DNA of 64,000 bases from Sternotherus odoratus (GCA_032164245.1 JAVMKO010000003.1:66286390-66350389), one strand, 5' to 3'. Shown: positions 12,060 through 22,689, counted from the first letter of the stretch. Program-made: numbers and translations. Notes: generated by a model from the letters alone, not told the origin.

Positions 12060-13195
12060 TCCAATGGACCCTGCACTCGCTCAGCTCTCTGCTCCCTCCC
12101 CCCCTCCAACGGCCCCCCCACTCGCTCAGCTCTCTCCCCCCCTCCCACCCTCTCCAACGGACCCCACATTCGCTAAGCTCTCTACCCCCTACCCCCTCCA
12201 ATGCCCCCCCCACTCACTCAGCTCTCTCCCCCCTCAGGTAAGAATAGAAATTTTTTTAAATCTCACCCCCCTCCCCACACTCCAATGGCCCCCGCACTCG
12301 CTCAGCTCTCTCCCCCCTCCCTCCCACTCCAACGCCCCCCCCCCACTCACTCAGGTCTTCCCCCCACTCCAATGCCCCCCCCACTAGCTCAGCTCTCTCC
12401 CCCCTCTAATGGCCCCCCAACTCGCTCAGCTCTCTCCCCCCTCAGGTAAGAATAGAAAATTTTTAAAATCTCCCCCCTCCCCCCTCCAATGGACCCCCCC
12501 ACTCTCTAAGCTCTCTCCCCCTCCCCCCTCCAATGGACCCCCCACTCGCTCAGCTCTCTCCCCCCTCCAACGCCCCCCCCACTCGCTCAGCTCTCTCCCC
12601 CTCCCCTCCTCCAACGGACCCCCCACTCGCTCAGCTCTCTCCCCCCTCCAACAGCCCTCCCACTCGCTCAGCTCTCTCCCCCCTCAGGTAAGAATCAAAA
12701 AAATTTTAAATCTCCCCCCTCCCTCCACTCCAACGCCCCCCCCCCCACTCACTCAGCTCTCCCCCCTCAGGTAAGAATAGAAAATTTTTAAAATCTCCCC
12801 CCTCCCCCCTCCAATGGACCCCCCCACTCTCTAAGCTCTCTCCCCCTCCCCCCTCCAATGGACCCCCCACTCGCTCAGCTCTCTCCCCCCTCCAACGCCC
12901 CCCCCACTCGCTCAGCTCTCTCCCCCTCCCCTCCTCCAACGGACCCCCCACTCGCTCAGCTCTCTCCCCCCTCCAACAGCCCTCCCACTCGCTCAGCTCT
13001 CTCCCCCCTCAGGTAAGAATCAAAAAAATTTTAAATCTCCCCCCTCCCTCCACTCCAACGCCCCCCCCCCACTCACTCAGCTCTCCCCCCTCAGGTAAGA
13101 ATCGAAAATTTTTTAAATCTCCCCCATCCCCCCCACTCCAATGCCCCCCCACACACTCGCTCAGCTCTCTCTCCCCTCCCCCCCCCCCCCAATGG
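12060..13195 (+). repeat. C-rich minisatellite inside Helitron copy 2
   Basis: Repeats of about 30-45 bp have the form 'ctccaacggaccccccactc' followed by 'gctcagctctctcccccctc'. The plus strand is almost entirely pyrimidine, the opposite skew to the body of copy 1. Pro/Ser-rich plus-strand frames and Gly/Glu/Arg-rich minus-strand frames here are repeat artefacts. Confidence 0.8.
12441..13089 (+). repeat. Tandem duplication of a ~325-bp unit
   Basis: Unit 1 (12441-12765) and unit 2 (12766-13089) are nearly identical, with an offset of 324-325 bp. Both contain two CAGGTAAGAAT-type segments and the same order of minisatellite variants. The start of a third unit follows at 13090. Near-identity implies a recent unequal exchange or slippage event. 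Confidence 0.8.
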
Positions 13196-13224
13196 ACCCG
13201 AGCAACGCCGGGTATTTTTGCTAG

Positions 13225-14189
13225 TTCTTTATATTGCCCAGTATATTGTTGGTAGTCCCAGAAGAATATTTGCGGGTACAAATTACAAAAATTAGATATG
13301 TGATTTTCTATCCCTAGTATTTTCTCTTTTGTTCCTACTCTTTCTCAATATAATTTTAAAATATTTTGAATGTAAATGCTGAATAATTTACTCAAGATCT
13401 GATTCAGTAGTACTCTTAACTACATGCTTACCTTTTCAAGTATGTAAAGAATCCCTTTTGAAGTCAGTGGGACTTGTTATATATGCCTTAATGCTCTGCT
13501 AAATAGGGAACTTGATGCTGAGGGGTGAGTCTTTCTCCTGTAATGAGTTAGCATTTACAGAAGGTGATAGCTTTCAGTCCCACAAATCACTGCCCAGATT
13601 ATATTGTGAGTACTAGATCTGGCTCACTTTCATCAAATGACCTTTTGTGATGGCACCATTGCACATTTACTAAATGGAATCCCTGCTAGCCAGCCAAATT
13701 ACTGAATGGCCGACGTTAATTTACTCTCTAGAAATGAAAAAATCGATATGTTTATCCATGCAGAAATCCCCTTATTCATCAAATATAGTCTACCTAAAAA
13801 ATACATTAGTAAGGATAAAGCCAAATTCTGATTGAGTGAAACAATAATTCATCTGCTTTCCAAAGCGTTCAGAATGAAGTTCTCTTGTAATGGTACAGGG
13901 AACAGCTGTCGTTCTTTTGCTCCAGTAACCAGGAGGCAGAATTAAATTTCTGTCAGTCATTTGGTAGTATTGGAATAGGTCATTTAGTAAAATGGTATTA
14001 TAGGATCAGTGTCTGGCAATTTAGAGGGTGGAGATTTCAGAATATTCTAGCAACCAGAGACAGTCACTTGATGACAACATTCTAGTTCACTGGTTGATCT
14101 CCTTTATGTTATTACTCACCCTGGAAATAAGGAACATAGCCAGACTAGATTAGACCAGATCAGATCAGTGGTCCATCTAGTCCAAGGTG
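13225..14189. other. Non-coding DNA, nothing recognised
   Basis: AT-rich unique-looking sequence downstream of the second Helitron. The open frames here are short and unsupported. Confidence 0.5.
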
Positions 14190-14925
14190 GACCAAGGGGA
14201 ACCTTTTTTCTGCCGAGGGCCATTTGCACATTTATGATGTCATTCGCGGGCCGCTCCCCCCCGCCCCCCAAGGAAGCCCAGGCTGGCAACTGGAGCTGAG
14301 ACCCCCCAGCTGGCAAGGGGCCAGTGGGGGAAACCCCAAAGCAGTGGCAGGCGGAGTGCCCTGCACTGCTTTGGGGTTTCCCCCACTGGCCCCTTGTCAG
14401 CCGGGGTCCTGCCACCTGCCCCAGTCAGCTCCCGCTATCAGCCTGGGTGTAGGCCAGGGGGTCATCTTCCTTTACCCCCGCCCAGCCTCCCCCCCATCTA
14501 ACCGCCTTCCCTCCCCCACCCCTGCCTAGCCCATCCCACCGAACCTAACCTCCTCCCCCCTCCCACTCCCAACTCAGCCTCCTGCCCCCATGCCTGACCC
14601 GCCCAGCTCAGCCTCCCCCCCACCAAACCTCCTTCCCTCCCACACCCATGCCTCGCCCACCCCATCCAGCCTAGTCTCCTGCCCCTTTGCCTGCCCCCCC
14701 CAGCCCGGCCTCCCCCCCCCACCGCCCCCTTGCCTGCCCCCCAGCCCAGCCTCCTCCCCCCCCCCATGACCATCGGCTCCCCGTGGCTCCCCCAGGCACT
14801 TCCCGGCCCCTACCTTCAGCGCGGAGCCGCCCCCGCCTGGCGGCCCGCGCGTGTCTTCTACCCCCGCCCCCAGGCGCTTCAGCGCGGAGCCACCCCCCCT
14901 TTGCGGCCCGCGCGTGTCCCTGAGA
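14190..14925. repeat. GC-rich repeat block, possibly a decayed hAT interior
   Basis: It begins near 'gtggaccaaggggaacctt' and 'gagggccatttgcac', wording typical of hAT termini. About 600 bp of C-rich degenerate units (cccagcctcctcccc) follow. No clear right end or target duplication was found. Several overlapping frames on both strands are compositional artefacts. Confidence 0.4.
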
Positions 14926-14945
14926 AGTCGCTTCAGAAGTCACCT

Positions 14946-15085
14946 AGAGCTAGATTTTTAAAAGTTTTTAGGCCCCTAGCAATGCAGATAGGCACCTTGG
15001 TGCTTTTGAAAATCCCACTGCAAAGTTATGTGCCCAAATACCGTTCGAAATCTGGCCCTAAGTGGCTTTGAAAATCGTCCCCGTT
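14946..15085. mobile_element. Fragment of an AT-rich palindromic MITE
   Basis: Recurring phrases such as 'agatttttaaaagttttta', 'gcagataggcacctt' and 'cgaaatctggccc' fit a common amniote MITE with TIRs like GNGCCAGATTTTNAAA. The outer ends are partly preserved; no target duplication was identified. Confidence 0.4.
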
Positions 15086-15521
15086 GTCTGTACCAGTCAT
15101 AATTTTATATACCTCTATATCACATCCCTTCATATTCCCTAAATGAAATGTCTTTTCAGCTTCCTTCTGTATAGAATTCTCCCCATATTTTAATTATTTT
15201 CATCTCCTTTCTCTGAATGTTTGGATTAAGTTTCACTTACTCGGCAGACAAGTCTAACCAATATTTATTAAGGCAAAATACTCAGCAAGTAGTGATCAGT
15301 TACTCAGAAGAGGGGAGCTGATGAGGACGATCTCATCACAGTCGCCTCCAGCACCTGACAATACAGCTTCAACCTCCCTTTGTGACGCAAACTTATTTAT
15401 AACTTTTTTGTTATCTTTTCTTAGCCATACTCATTAGTGTCTCGTTTCCATGTTAGCTCTCCTCTCCCATCAGTACAGGGTTAGTGTTAGTCCAAACTGG
15501 TCTTTTCTAGCTTTTTAGTTA
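15086..15521. other. Non-coding DNA, nothing recognised
   Basis: AT-rich sequence without termini, motifs or convincing open frames. Confidence 0.5.
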
Positions 15522-15529
15522 CTTTAGCT

Positions 15530-15740
15530 CAGGGGTTCTCAAACTTTAGTACCGGCGACCCCTTTCACATAGCAAGCCTCTAAGTGCGACACCCCCTCAT
15601 ACATTAAAAGCACTTTTTAATGTATTTAACACCTTTATAAATGCTGGAGGCAAACCGTGGTATGGGGTGGAGGCTGACACCTCCCATGTAATAACCTCGC
15701 GACCCCCTGAGGGATCCCAACCCCAGTTTGAGAACCCCTG
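15530..15740 (+). mobile_element. hAT-type MITE, intact ends
   Basis: A 211-bp element with terminal inverted repeats CAGGGGTTCTCAAACT and AGTTTGAGAACCCCTG. It is flanked by perfect 8-bp duplications CTTTAGCT at 15522-15529 and 15741-15748. TIR type and 8-bp duplication place it in the hAT superfamily. It is too short to encode transposase. Confidence 0.9.
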
Positions 15741-15964
15741 CTTTAGCTTTTCTAAATACAGGTCTTTGCCAATAACTAATTTAGGATCCATCAGCCTAAT
15801 GTATGCTTGGGGCTTAGCCCTGCATATACAGTACAGCAGCTCCAGCTTTAAACCCCTGCTTTAGCTTTTCTAAATACAGGTCTTTGCCAATAACTAATTT
15901 AGGATCCATCAGCCTAATGTATGCTTGGGGCTTAGCCCTGCATATACAGTACAGCAGCTCCAGC
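15733..15964 (+). repeat. 118-bp tandem duplication across a hAT boundary
   Basis: The segment starting AACCCCTGCTTTAGC at 15733 is repeated from 15851 with a 118-bp offset. At least 114 bp look identical. The unit contains the last 8 bp of the hAT element, its right target duplication and about 100 bp of flank, so the duplication postdates the insertion. Confidence 0.85.
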
Positions 15965-16265
15965 ATTGGGGGAGTGTAGAAGTGAGCGTTAGCTACCTTG
16001 CACCCCCCGACTTGCTCTGTGTGCTCCTCAGCTGTAGCTGATGATGTGCCCCTTGATGTTTTTGATGATCACTGAAGTTGTAGGGGCTTTCCTGTTGGCA
16101 CAACGTGCTACCACTAGACCATGTGGAAGGGTCAGAGTTCAGGGCCTGAGCTTGTAGTTTATTGCTCCTTGCACAAGCAGAGACCAGAAGTACTGAGGAA
16201 GGAGCACCCTCGATCCCAGGGAGGAAGGGAGCACTCGTGCTTCTCTTTGGCAACCTCCTCTAGCT

Positions 16266-16928
16266 CAGTGGTTCTCAAACTTTTTTTTCGCAGACCACTT
16301 GAAAATTGCCCAGGGCCTCGGCGAACCACTTCATGATCTTTCCAGATGTTGTTTGTACTAATAGCTAATTATTGTAAAGTCCTTTGGATAAAAGCTCTCT
16401 ATATTAAAAAATCCTTAATAATAATAAACATATTTTATTCTAAAATAAAAGCACACAGCTCGTATTTTAATATCAGTAGTGTTACCTTTCTAATGCCATG
16501 GACGTGCCCTCTCTCCCCTGCCGCAGGGAAGGAAAGGAGTCTCTACCCCGCCACAGCAGTCACAGCACTGAGGCTGGAGAGAGCCATCTCTCCCCGGCAG
16601 CCACAGCCCTGGAGCTAGGGAAAGTCGCCTCTTTCTCTGGCTGCCGCAGCCCTGCACCCACCCAAATTCCCCCCACCCTCTCTTCTCACCTCACTGCCCC
16701 TTCCCACCTACGCTTTATTCCCCCCCCCCCCCCAACGCCACCACCTCATCTTACATGTGCATCGTCTCCTGGGTCCAGTCACCTAATTAGTGGAGCAACG
16801 CCTGCCCGGCTCCATTAATTAGGTGGGTGGCCCTTCATTCTGTTGTGTGTGGCCACCCAGGCGTGCACCTTAGAGGTAACTATCCGCGGACCACTGGTGG
16901 TCTGTGGACCACAGTTTGAGAACCTCTT
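16266..16928 (+). mobile_element. hAT-type non-autonomous element, intact ends
   Basis: A 663-bp element bounded by CAGTGGTTCTCAAACT and a matching inverted right end (AGTTTGAGAACCTCTT). Perfect 8-bp duplications CTCTAGCT lie at 16258-16265 and 16929-16936. The interior holds C-rich sequence and no transposase. The TIRs mark it as a relative of the 15530 element. Confidence 0.9.
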
Positions 16929-17096
16929 CTCTAGCTCATGCCTGTAGTGGTATTTACTGTCTGATGCAGAAAGAAGTTGTATCCAGCCTTCTGGTGATGT
17001 TGGGAAGGCCCACAAGGGATGGGTAGACTCTGTTGGATCCTTCCACCAACCATCTGGAAATATACTGAATTTGTAGAAGCTTTATTAGGTTTCCTG

Positions 17097-17205
17097 CAGT
17101 GTTGTTGTAGCCATGTTGCTCCCAGGATGGTAGAGAGACCAAGTGGGTGAGGTAATCTCTTTTATTGGACCAACTTCTGCTGGTAAAAGTCACCTCACCC
17201 ACCTT
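17097..17205 (-). mobile_element. Penelope-like terminal fragment
   Basis: The segment contains 'gttgttgtagccatgttgc', 'gtgggtgaggtaatctctt' and 'ttattggaccaacttctg'. This has the same general build as the Penelope-like termini elsewhere in the window ('gtagccgtgttagtctgg'). I place it in a second Penelope subfamily by memory of turtle repeats; it has no coding capacity. Confidence 0.45.
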
Positions 17206-17507
17206 GTCTCCTGATTAGGTTTCTGTCATTCAGACTTGATCCGTAGTGTTATTTAATTTGGGGGGGGTTGTTTAGGTTTTGGGAGCCACTAAACTGTAAA
17301 CAATTGCACATTAATCCTGCCATGTCAGAAGCCAGCACTTGCTCGATGCTCAGGGTTGTTATACAGTATACCATGTTTCCGGCAGGAGAGCTCTAAGCTT
17401 GCTGGTTCCAAACGGTTAATGTTGTCTGTTGACTTCAGGTAGGTTATTTATTATTATTACACCTAATAATCTTGTGTTCTTTTCTTTTGTTCCTTCTTCC
17501 TCTCCAG

Positions 17508-17694
17508 GCCCTTAAACTGACACGAGACCTAAAGAGAGAACCCTTTGCCAAATCTGCTGTCAGCAAGTGGACAGTGATACCGTTTACAGCTTATGATCTT
17601 TGTGAACCCTGCATTATTTTCCTAATGAAGCAGAGACTGTTAATGGGCCCCTTACCCAAGCGAAGAGCCTCCTTTGCAGAATTGAACTTGTTCT
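17508..17694 (+). CDS. Putative 3'-terminal exon of an unidentified host gene
   Basis: A pyrimidine-rich tract ending CTCTCCAG (17500-17507) forms a good acceptor. It is followed by 62 open codons, beginning ALKLTRDLKREP and ending KRRASFAELNLF, then TAA at 17692-17694. The other two forward frames stop within four codons of the acceptor. The sequence has no recognised domain or family; it has a basic N-terminal part and no obvious membrane segment. Downstream DNA to 22681 reads like a 3' UTR with a polyadenylation signal, which is the main contextual support. A run this long has roughly a 5% chance of occurring at random, so a spliced non-coding exon or chance frame remains possible. No upstream exons were found in the window; they could lie to the left beyond recognition. 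Confidence 0.35.
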
Positions 17695-19211
17695 AAAGTA
17701 TGCAAAATCTTCCTTTTATGGGATGGTCAAGCACCTACTGTGGAGACAATGTTCAGCACCATCCTGTTGTGAACACACTGTGTAGCCTTTACAGTAGTTA
17801 TTTTTCAATGAGTATGTGGTGTTTCAATATATTAATGGTTTATGGGTTATTTTAAGTTGGATTCTATTTTGGGGGGTTTCCCCATCTCACCCCTCTAACC
17901 TTCAGTTTGTTTGTTTTTTTAAAGATGTTTTAAACATTTTCTCTTTCTCTCCTGGTGCATCTGAAGTACAGTGTATGCACAATGAAAGGCTATACTAATT
18001 ACCATTACCCACCATAGCTTCAGACATCAGCACTACCTAAATATGTAGCATTCATTACACCAAGCAACTGACTGAAGTCCAGAGAGAGGTGGCTTGTGGG
18101 TTTTGTTTGTTTGTTGACTTTTTTTCAAACCTTTTCTTCAATTTAATGGTACATACCTTATTTTTCATAAACATCAAACCAGAGTTGATTACATAACAAG
18201 AGAAAATAGCAAGGTTGCTAGTCCTGTCCAGTGTTGGTAAGGACTGAGTGAGAGTGTAATTTCCTAGAGTTTACTAATTCAGCACCTGATTTGATTTGAT
18301 CGATCTCACCTATTGCTTTATGTTAGTAAAGCTGCCCTAAGGATTGCAGTGAATAGAATTAGTCTGCCTCAGCAGTTTGGAAACTGGTTGATCTTAAAAC
18401 AAGTAATAAGATAAGCTGTCCACCCATTGCCAAACAGGTTGAATGTAACTACTTGTGAGGATATGGTTTAAAAAGCAAAGGGAAGTAAAATCTATGACAT
18501 TGCAGAAAAGATAACTTACAGTATATGCCTCAACAGTGACTTACAGTAGAGTCATCAGAAGTTCAAATGCAGATCACTGCAGGGCAAGTTACTACATCAG
18601 TGATTTTTCTCACATACATATCCTTGATTATTTTTTCCCTCTCACGATGCGTAATCCAATCTGAAAGAAGAAGCTGTAGAGGGAAAGGCAAGAAAGTAAT
18701 GCTATACAAACAGCTTTTCATATAAGCTTAGATTGTAATTGGCTAAATGACCCTGAAAGACAAGGCAGTTTTATATGTTTTGCTATTATGGGTTTCTTTT
18801 GTAAAATGAATAACAATGAATGAATAATAATGAATAAAAGGTATGGTGCTGCTGTATAGATTCTCTCTATAATCTGGAAAGCTTGATTACTTTTTATTAC
18901 TTTTTTTTTTTTTGCGGGGGGGAGGAAAAAAGAGGAGGAAACACCAATGGTACATAAGAACTTGGTATGAAGACGCTCTGAATAGGACAGTGTATACATA
19001 CTTCTCCAAAGTGATATATGAAGAGTTTTTTCTTTGCATAAAAGCATTATGCATATAAATATATAAATATATTTTATTATGTACAGAAATGGATCATTAT
19101 GCATGGGTGTTAGGAAAACAAACTAGCATTTTAACCCAAAGTTTCAGTGCATGAGTTCCCACTGACACATGTACCATGCAATGTGGAGTGACTCCCTTTC
19201 GCCACCACCAT

Positions 19212-19252
19212 GCGTGCACGCATACACACACACAAAGTCACACACACACACA
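19212..19252 (+). repeat. (CA)n microsatellite, imperfect
   Basis: Several ACACAC runs interrupted by single changes. Confidence 0.85.
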
Positions 19253-20267
19253 TTTGTGAGCCCCATCTTGCTCCTTACTTTCCAGTTCCCTGAAGTAATA
19301 TTGGTGAAATAACAGCTCCTAGTGTGATGGAAATTTTGTTTTGTATTGTAACCTCCTCATGCTTGTGCTGTTCTATTTTATAGATGAACCTGTTGATTTC
19401 ATCCTGCCCTTTACTGAATATGTAAACTCTGTGCAGTTGTGATTATAGTAGACCCTGTAGCATATCAAGCAGCTAAGAGTTTATCATTTTCATTAAATGA
19501 AATAACATTTTTTTAAATTAAGGTGGTCTATTTATCAATGGCAGGGACTAGTTTATTGTTTTTTCTTTATTGTCAGAATTAGTTGATGATGCACATTACT
19601 GATCTCCCCATTTGAGGCGATATTTCGGGGAACCAGCTCCCACTATGACAATGGTGTCCAGCAGTCATCTGTTTTGGGGGTCAGTTCACTTACAGGAGTC
19701 CAGATGCAGGCACCTTTTACCAAAGTTAGTAAAGAGCTTTATTGCAAGCCTTCACTGTACTCGGCGTGTATAACAGTATCTGTCAGGTTTTTGGTACATC
19801 ATTAAATGTGAATTAAACTGAGGGTGTTTTTCTTTCTTTGTCTTCTGTGGTATTGTGCTTGCTGATGGACACTTTTTAATCTTAAAGTCTCACTCTCTGA
19901 TTCCTAGGAGGGCTGGGCACAAGTACTCTGGTACAAAGCAAGCTTTGTGTTTATTTCTGGTGGGACATTTTGTTGAACTATCTATTGTCCACTGGAGGAT
20001 GGAATACATCATGGTGCTGTCATAGAGCAAGCAGCAGATTCTTCCTTTCACACGGTCTAATTTGAGGCAGGTTACAAATACATAGGTAGTACAGGATTAT
20101 GTTACTGTATCTACCTACAACATATATCTACTGACTACACCTTTTTCATTTGGATTTCTTGGAGAAATATTGGACTGACCTGTCTGCTCATGTAACTTAA
20201 ATGACATAGTGCCAACAGAAAATTTAGCCCACTTTAGAGAGTAGAATAGCAAAACATATTGGGCCAA

Positions 20268-20560
20268 ATTTTGCTCTCACTTATGATGATGTAAATCTGG
20301 AATAACTGATGGTAGTGAGGTAACAAAGTCCTGTGGCACCTTAAAGACTAACTATAAAGTTTTGAAGCATAAGCTTTCGTGGGCTAATACCCAGTTCGTC
20401 GGATGGGTATTAGCCCACGAAAGCTTATGCTTCAAAACTTTATAGTTAGTCTTTAAGGTGCCACAGGACTTTGTTACCTCTGCTATTCCAGACTAACACG
20501 GCTACCTCTCTGATTCTTGATGGTAGTGAGTTACTCCAGATTTACAGAACTGTCTCTTCC
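20268..20560. mobile_element. Older palindromic MITE split by a Penelope-like foldback
   Basis: The left half contains GGGCCAAATTTTGCTCTCAC and 'gtaaatctggaataac'; the right half contains 'gttactccagatttac'. The two halves are inverted complements meeting at the insertion point. Related fragments occur near 21150 and 61500. The family is common in amniotes, but I do not assign a transposase class. Confidence 0.55.
20320..20517 (+). mobile_element. Penelope-like foldback insertion with perfect 74-bp arms
   Basis: Left arm 20320-20393 and right arm 20404-20477 are exact reverse complements, separated by the 10-nt loop GTTCGTCGGA. The single-copy tail (20478-20517) carries 'gactaacacggctacctc', the outer end shared with the element at 53741. 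A 13-bp target duplication, TGATGGTAGTGAG, flanks it at 20307-20319 and 20518-20530. Two inverted copies of a Penelope terminus with nothing between them fit the inverted-terminal arrangement known for Penelope-like elements. Each arm contains the hammerhead-like stem II block (GTGGG or CCCAC) and GAAAGC. Confidence 0.85.
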
Positions 20561-21139
20561 TGATGCACAACCCAAACTCTGCTCTAGGGATCTTCTTGGG
20601 AGCAGGAACAAGGAATCCTCCTCTCCAAGCCACTCCATGGTTGGTATTCCAGTGCCAGAGCAGAACTAGCTTTAGAACTGCCTTGCCTGTGTGTCCGCTG
20701 TGCAGCAGGGAACAGTCGTCAGATCCACCAATCCTGCCCCATCCCCAAATCCCTCCTGAGTACATACTGGAGGTGAGTTCCACGTCTCCAGATATTCAAC
20801 GCCTGCAGCCTCACACTGCAGCAGAACTGCACCTCTTCTTCCACTGCAGGCAAAACCTGCTTGTACCCATTTTGGAGGGCAGGTTTTATGCCAGTGACCA
20901 GCATTTGCCCCGTCGTTCATAGTTGCACACAAGAAGATAAGGCCCAATGCTGCAGTCTTTACTCAGATGAAATCTCCCATTAAATGGACTTGCCCGTATA
21001 AGGATTGCAGGATCATGTTGTTAGAGTCCTTTGTTAACACCAACAAAGTTCTGTTTTGATGGTATGACTATGGCGACAAAGATGAGTAATTTTCTATTTT
21101 CTTGGTACGAAACTCGCATGTCTAATGGATGGGAAAGAC

Positions 21140-21235
21140 TGCTTGTTTGAACATACTGGGCCAAACTTTGTTACTGCAGTGTTAGTGCAGCGTGGCTCCC
21201 ATGAGGTCAGTGGAGTTGCGCCAGATTTACACAAT
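21140..21235. mobile_element. MITE fragment related to 20268-20560
   Basis: It contains 'gggccaaactttgttact' and 'ggagttgcgccagatttac', matching the wording of the split MITE at 20268. One end only. Confidence 0.4.
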
Positions 21236-22675
21236 ATGGTCCCCTTTTTTTAGAAAAAGAAGGAAAACCAGTCGGTTCAGAGACATCCAATCAATGGCAG
21301 AGAAGTTATGGAACCTTTCAAACCAATCAAAATCAAAGCACAAGCAAATAAGGGGTCTGCTCCTGCTCCCACTGAAGTTAACGACAAAACTCTCATTGGC
21401 TTCCACAGTGCAGCTTTGGGCCCCTAGTTGGAGGAAGAAACCTGCACTACCCGGGGAGGGATGGACTAGTAAAACGTATACGTTTTTTCTCTCTCTAATT
21501 TTGGTGACCAACATTTTCAAACTTAAATATGTGAAGTTAAGCACTTCAGGCTGGAATTTTCATGGGGCATAAGGGCGTTAGGTGCTCTGCTTTCATTGTT
21601 TTTCAGTGGGAGTAGGGTGCCTCATTCATTGAGACCCCTTGGAAAAATCCCAGGCCAAAGTGTATATGTAGGCACATAAAAAGTGCCCCGCTTTTCAGAG
21701 GTGCAGAACAGTCACACCTCTTAGAGAATCCAACGGCAGCCACAGGGACTGAGCACCTTTGCAAATCAGATCACTTATTTAGGTGCCAAAGTGTGGATTC
21801 AGACCAAATTTTTGAAACTTTGGCCTTTGTTCCAGGAATATTTTTGAGCATTAACACCCCCCTCCCTCCCCCCAAAAAATCATGCTCAACAGATAAAGCC
21901 TCAGAACACATGCACAGGTTATTGTTTAAATTTTGTGTTTTAAAACATTCTGAAAAGAGTGATGTTTATGCAGTTTAAACAAGTCTGCTTTTATTTAATT
22001 TTCTTTGTGAAATACCCTGTGATATGAATAGCTGGTTAATAGGCCACTACCTAACTCCAGAAATATTTGTACTACTGCTTTACAAAGCTAAGTGTTAGGA
22101 CATATATTGCTTTAAAATTATGTCATTGCTTGGCAATCAGTCTCCTATGATCGTTTTAGTACATAATGTACACTGGAAATGCCAACACATGTGCAGGAGG
22201 ACCAGAAGCATTTAGTGGGAAAACGATTGTACGTTTTGGCTTCACATGTTAAACTTTTTTTAACAAAAAAAGTTGCATGATTGGAAAATAACATGTATAC
22301 AGTATCTGTAAAACTGTTTTATCTGTTTTTGTTTCACCATGTCAAGCCATATAAATTGGGGAAAATATTAAATCCACAGCCTTTATGCATGGCTTTCTTT
22401 ACATACTGAAGAATTGAACAGCGTATACTCTTAATTTGGGCGTTCTTGCACTTTCGTGTTGAATTCTGACTGAGGATTTTGTAAATTAGATGCTGCCCTG
22501 GATGAATATACTACCTTACTACACAAAGATTGGAAACACATTTGATTTTATAATCTTCCCTTTTCCAAATGAAGTAGAGATGCAGTGCTTACTCCACGTG
22601 GTGTTAGTAGATATTGCTTTGTGTATTCCATTTAAAATTGTAATCTAGTTTGTAAAAGAGATGGTGCCGCATGTA

Positions 22676-22681
22676 AATAAA
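22676..22681 (+). promoter_or_regulatory. Polyadenylation signal AATAAA
   Basis: The canonical hexamer sits in a repeat-free stretch about 5 kb after the candidate terminal exon, followed about 30 bp later by the T-rich 'gctttgtttttgttatt'. This is the expected layout of a poly(A) site. Confidence 0.5.
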
Positions 22682-22689
22682 GCATAATG

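Larger units (their letters stand above)
11797..13224 (+). mobile_element. Non-autonomous Helitron, copy 2
   Basis: It has the same 5' end as copy 1 (TCTATATATATAAAAGTCAA, preceded by A) and the same head region ('ccttccacaccgtttcagc', 'tagagacttgaattttgg'). The 3' end has hairpin arms at 13196-13200 and 13209-13213, then CTAG at 13221-13224 followed by T. Only TTA separates it from copy 1, so the two lie head to tail. The body is C-rich minisatellite DNA plus a larger tandem duplication. No coding sequence is present. Confidence 0.85.
17695..22681 (+). other. Possible long 3' UTR with embedded repeats
   Basis: AT-rich, gene-poor sequence between the candidate stop codon and AATAAA at 22676. 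It carries a (CA)n run near 19212-19252, an older palindromic MITE with a Penelope foldback (20268-20560), and a MITE fragment near 21150-21235. The final 300 bp before the signal look repeat-free. The UTR call is inferred from the exon and the signal, not shown directly. Confidence 0.35.

Noticed and set aside
11342..12951. Pro/Thr-rich and Gly/Glu/Arg-rich open frames on both strands
   Set aside because: They follow the Helitron minisatellite units and vanish outside them, so they are compositional artefacts.
12060..13195. Regularly repeated units that could suggest a CRISPR-like array
   Set aside because: Units are degenerate, directly tandem and C-rich with no unique spacers; this is a eukaryotic minisatellite in a Helitron.
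14498..15071. Overlapping 78-113 codon frames in GC-rich DNA
   Set aside because: Several frames on both strands are open at once because of C/G richness; no domain pattern.
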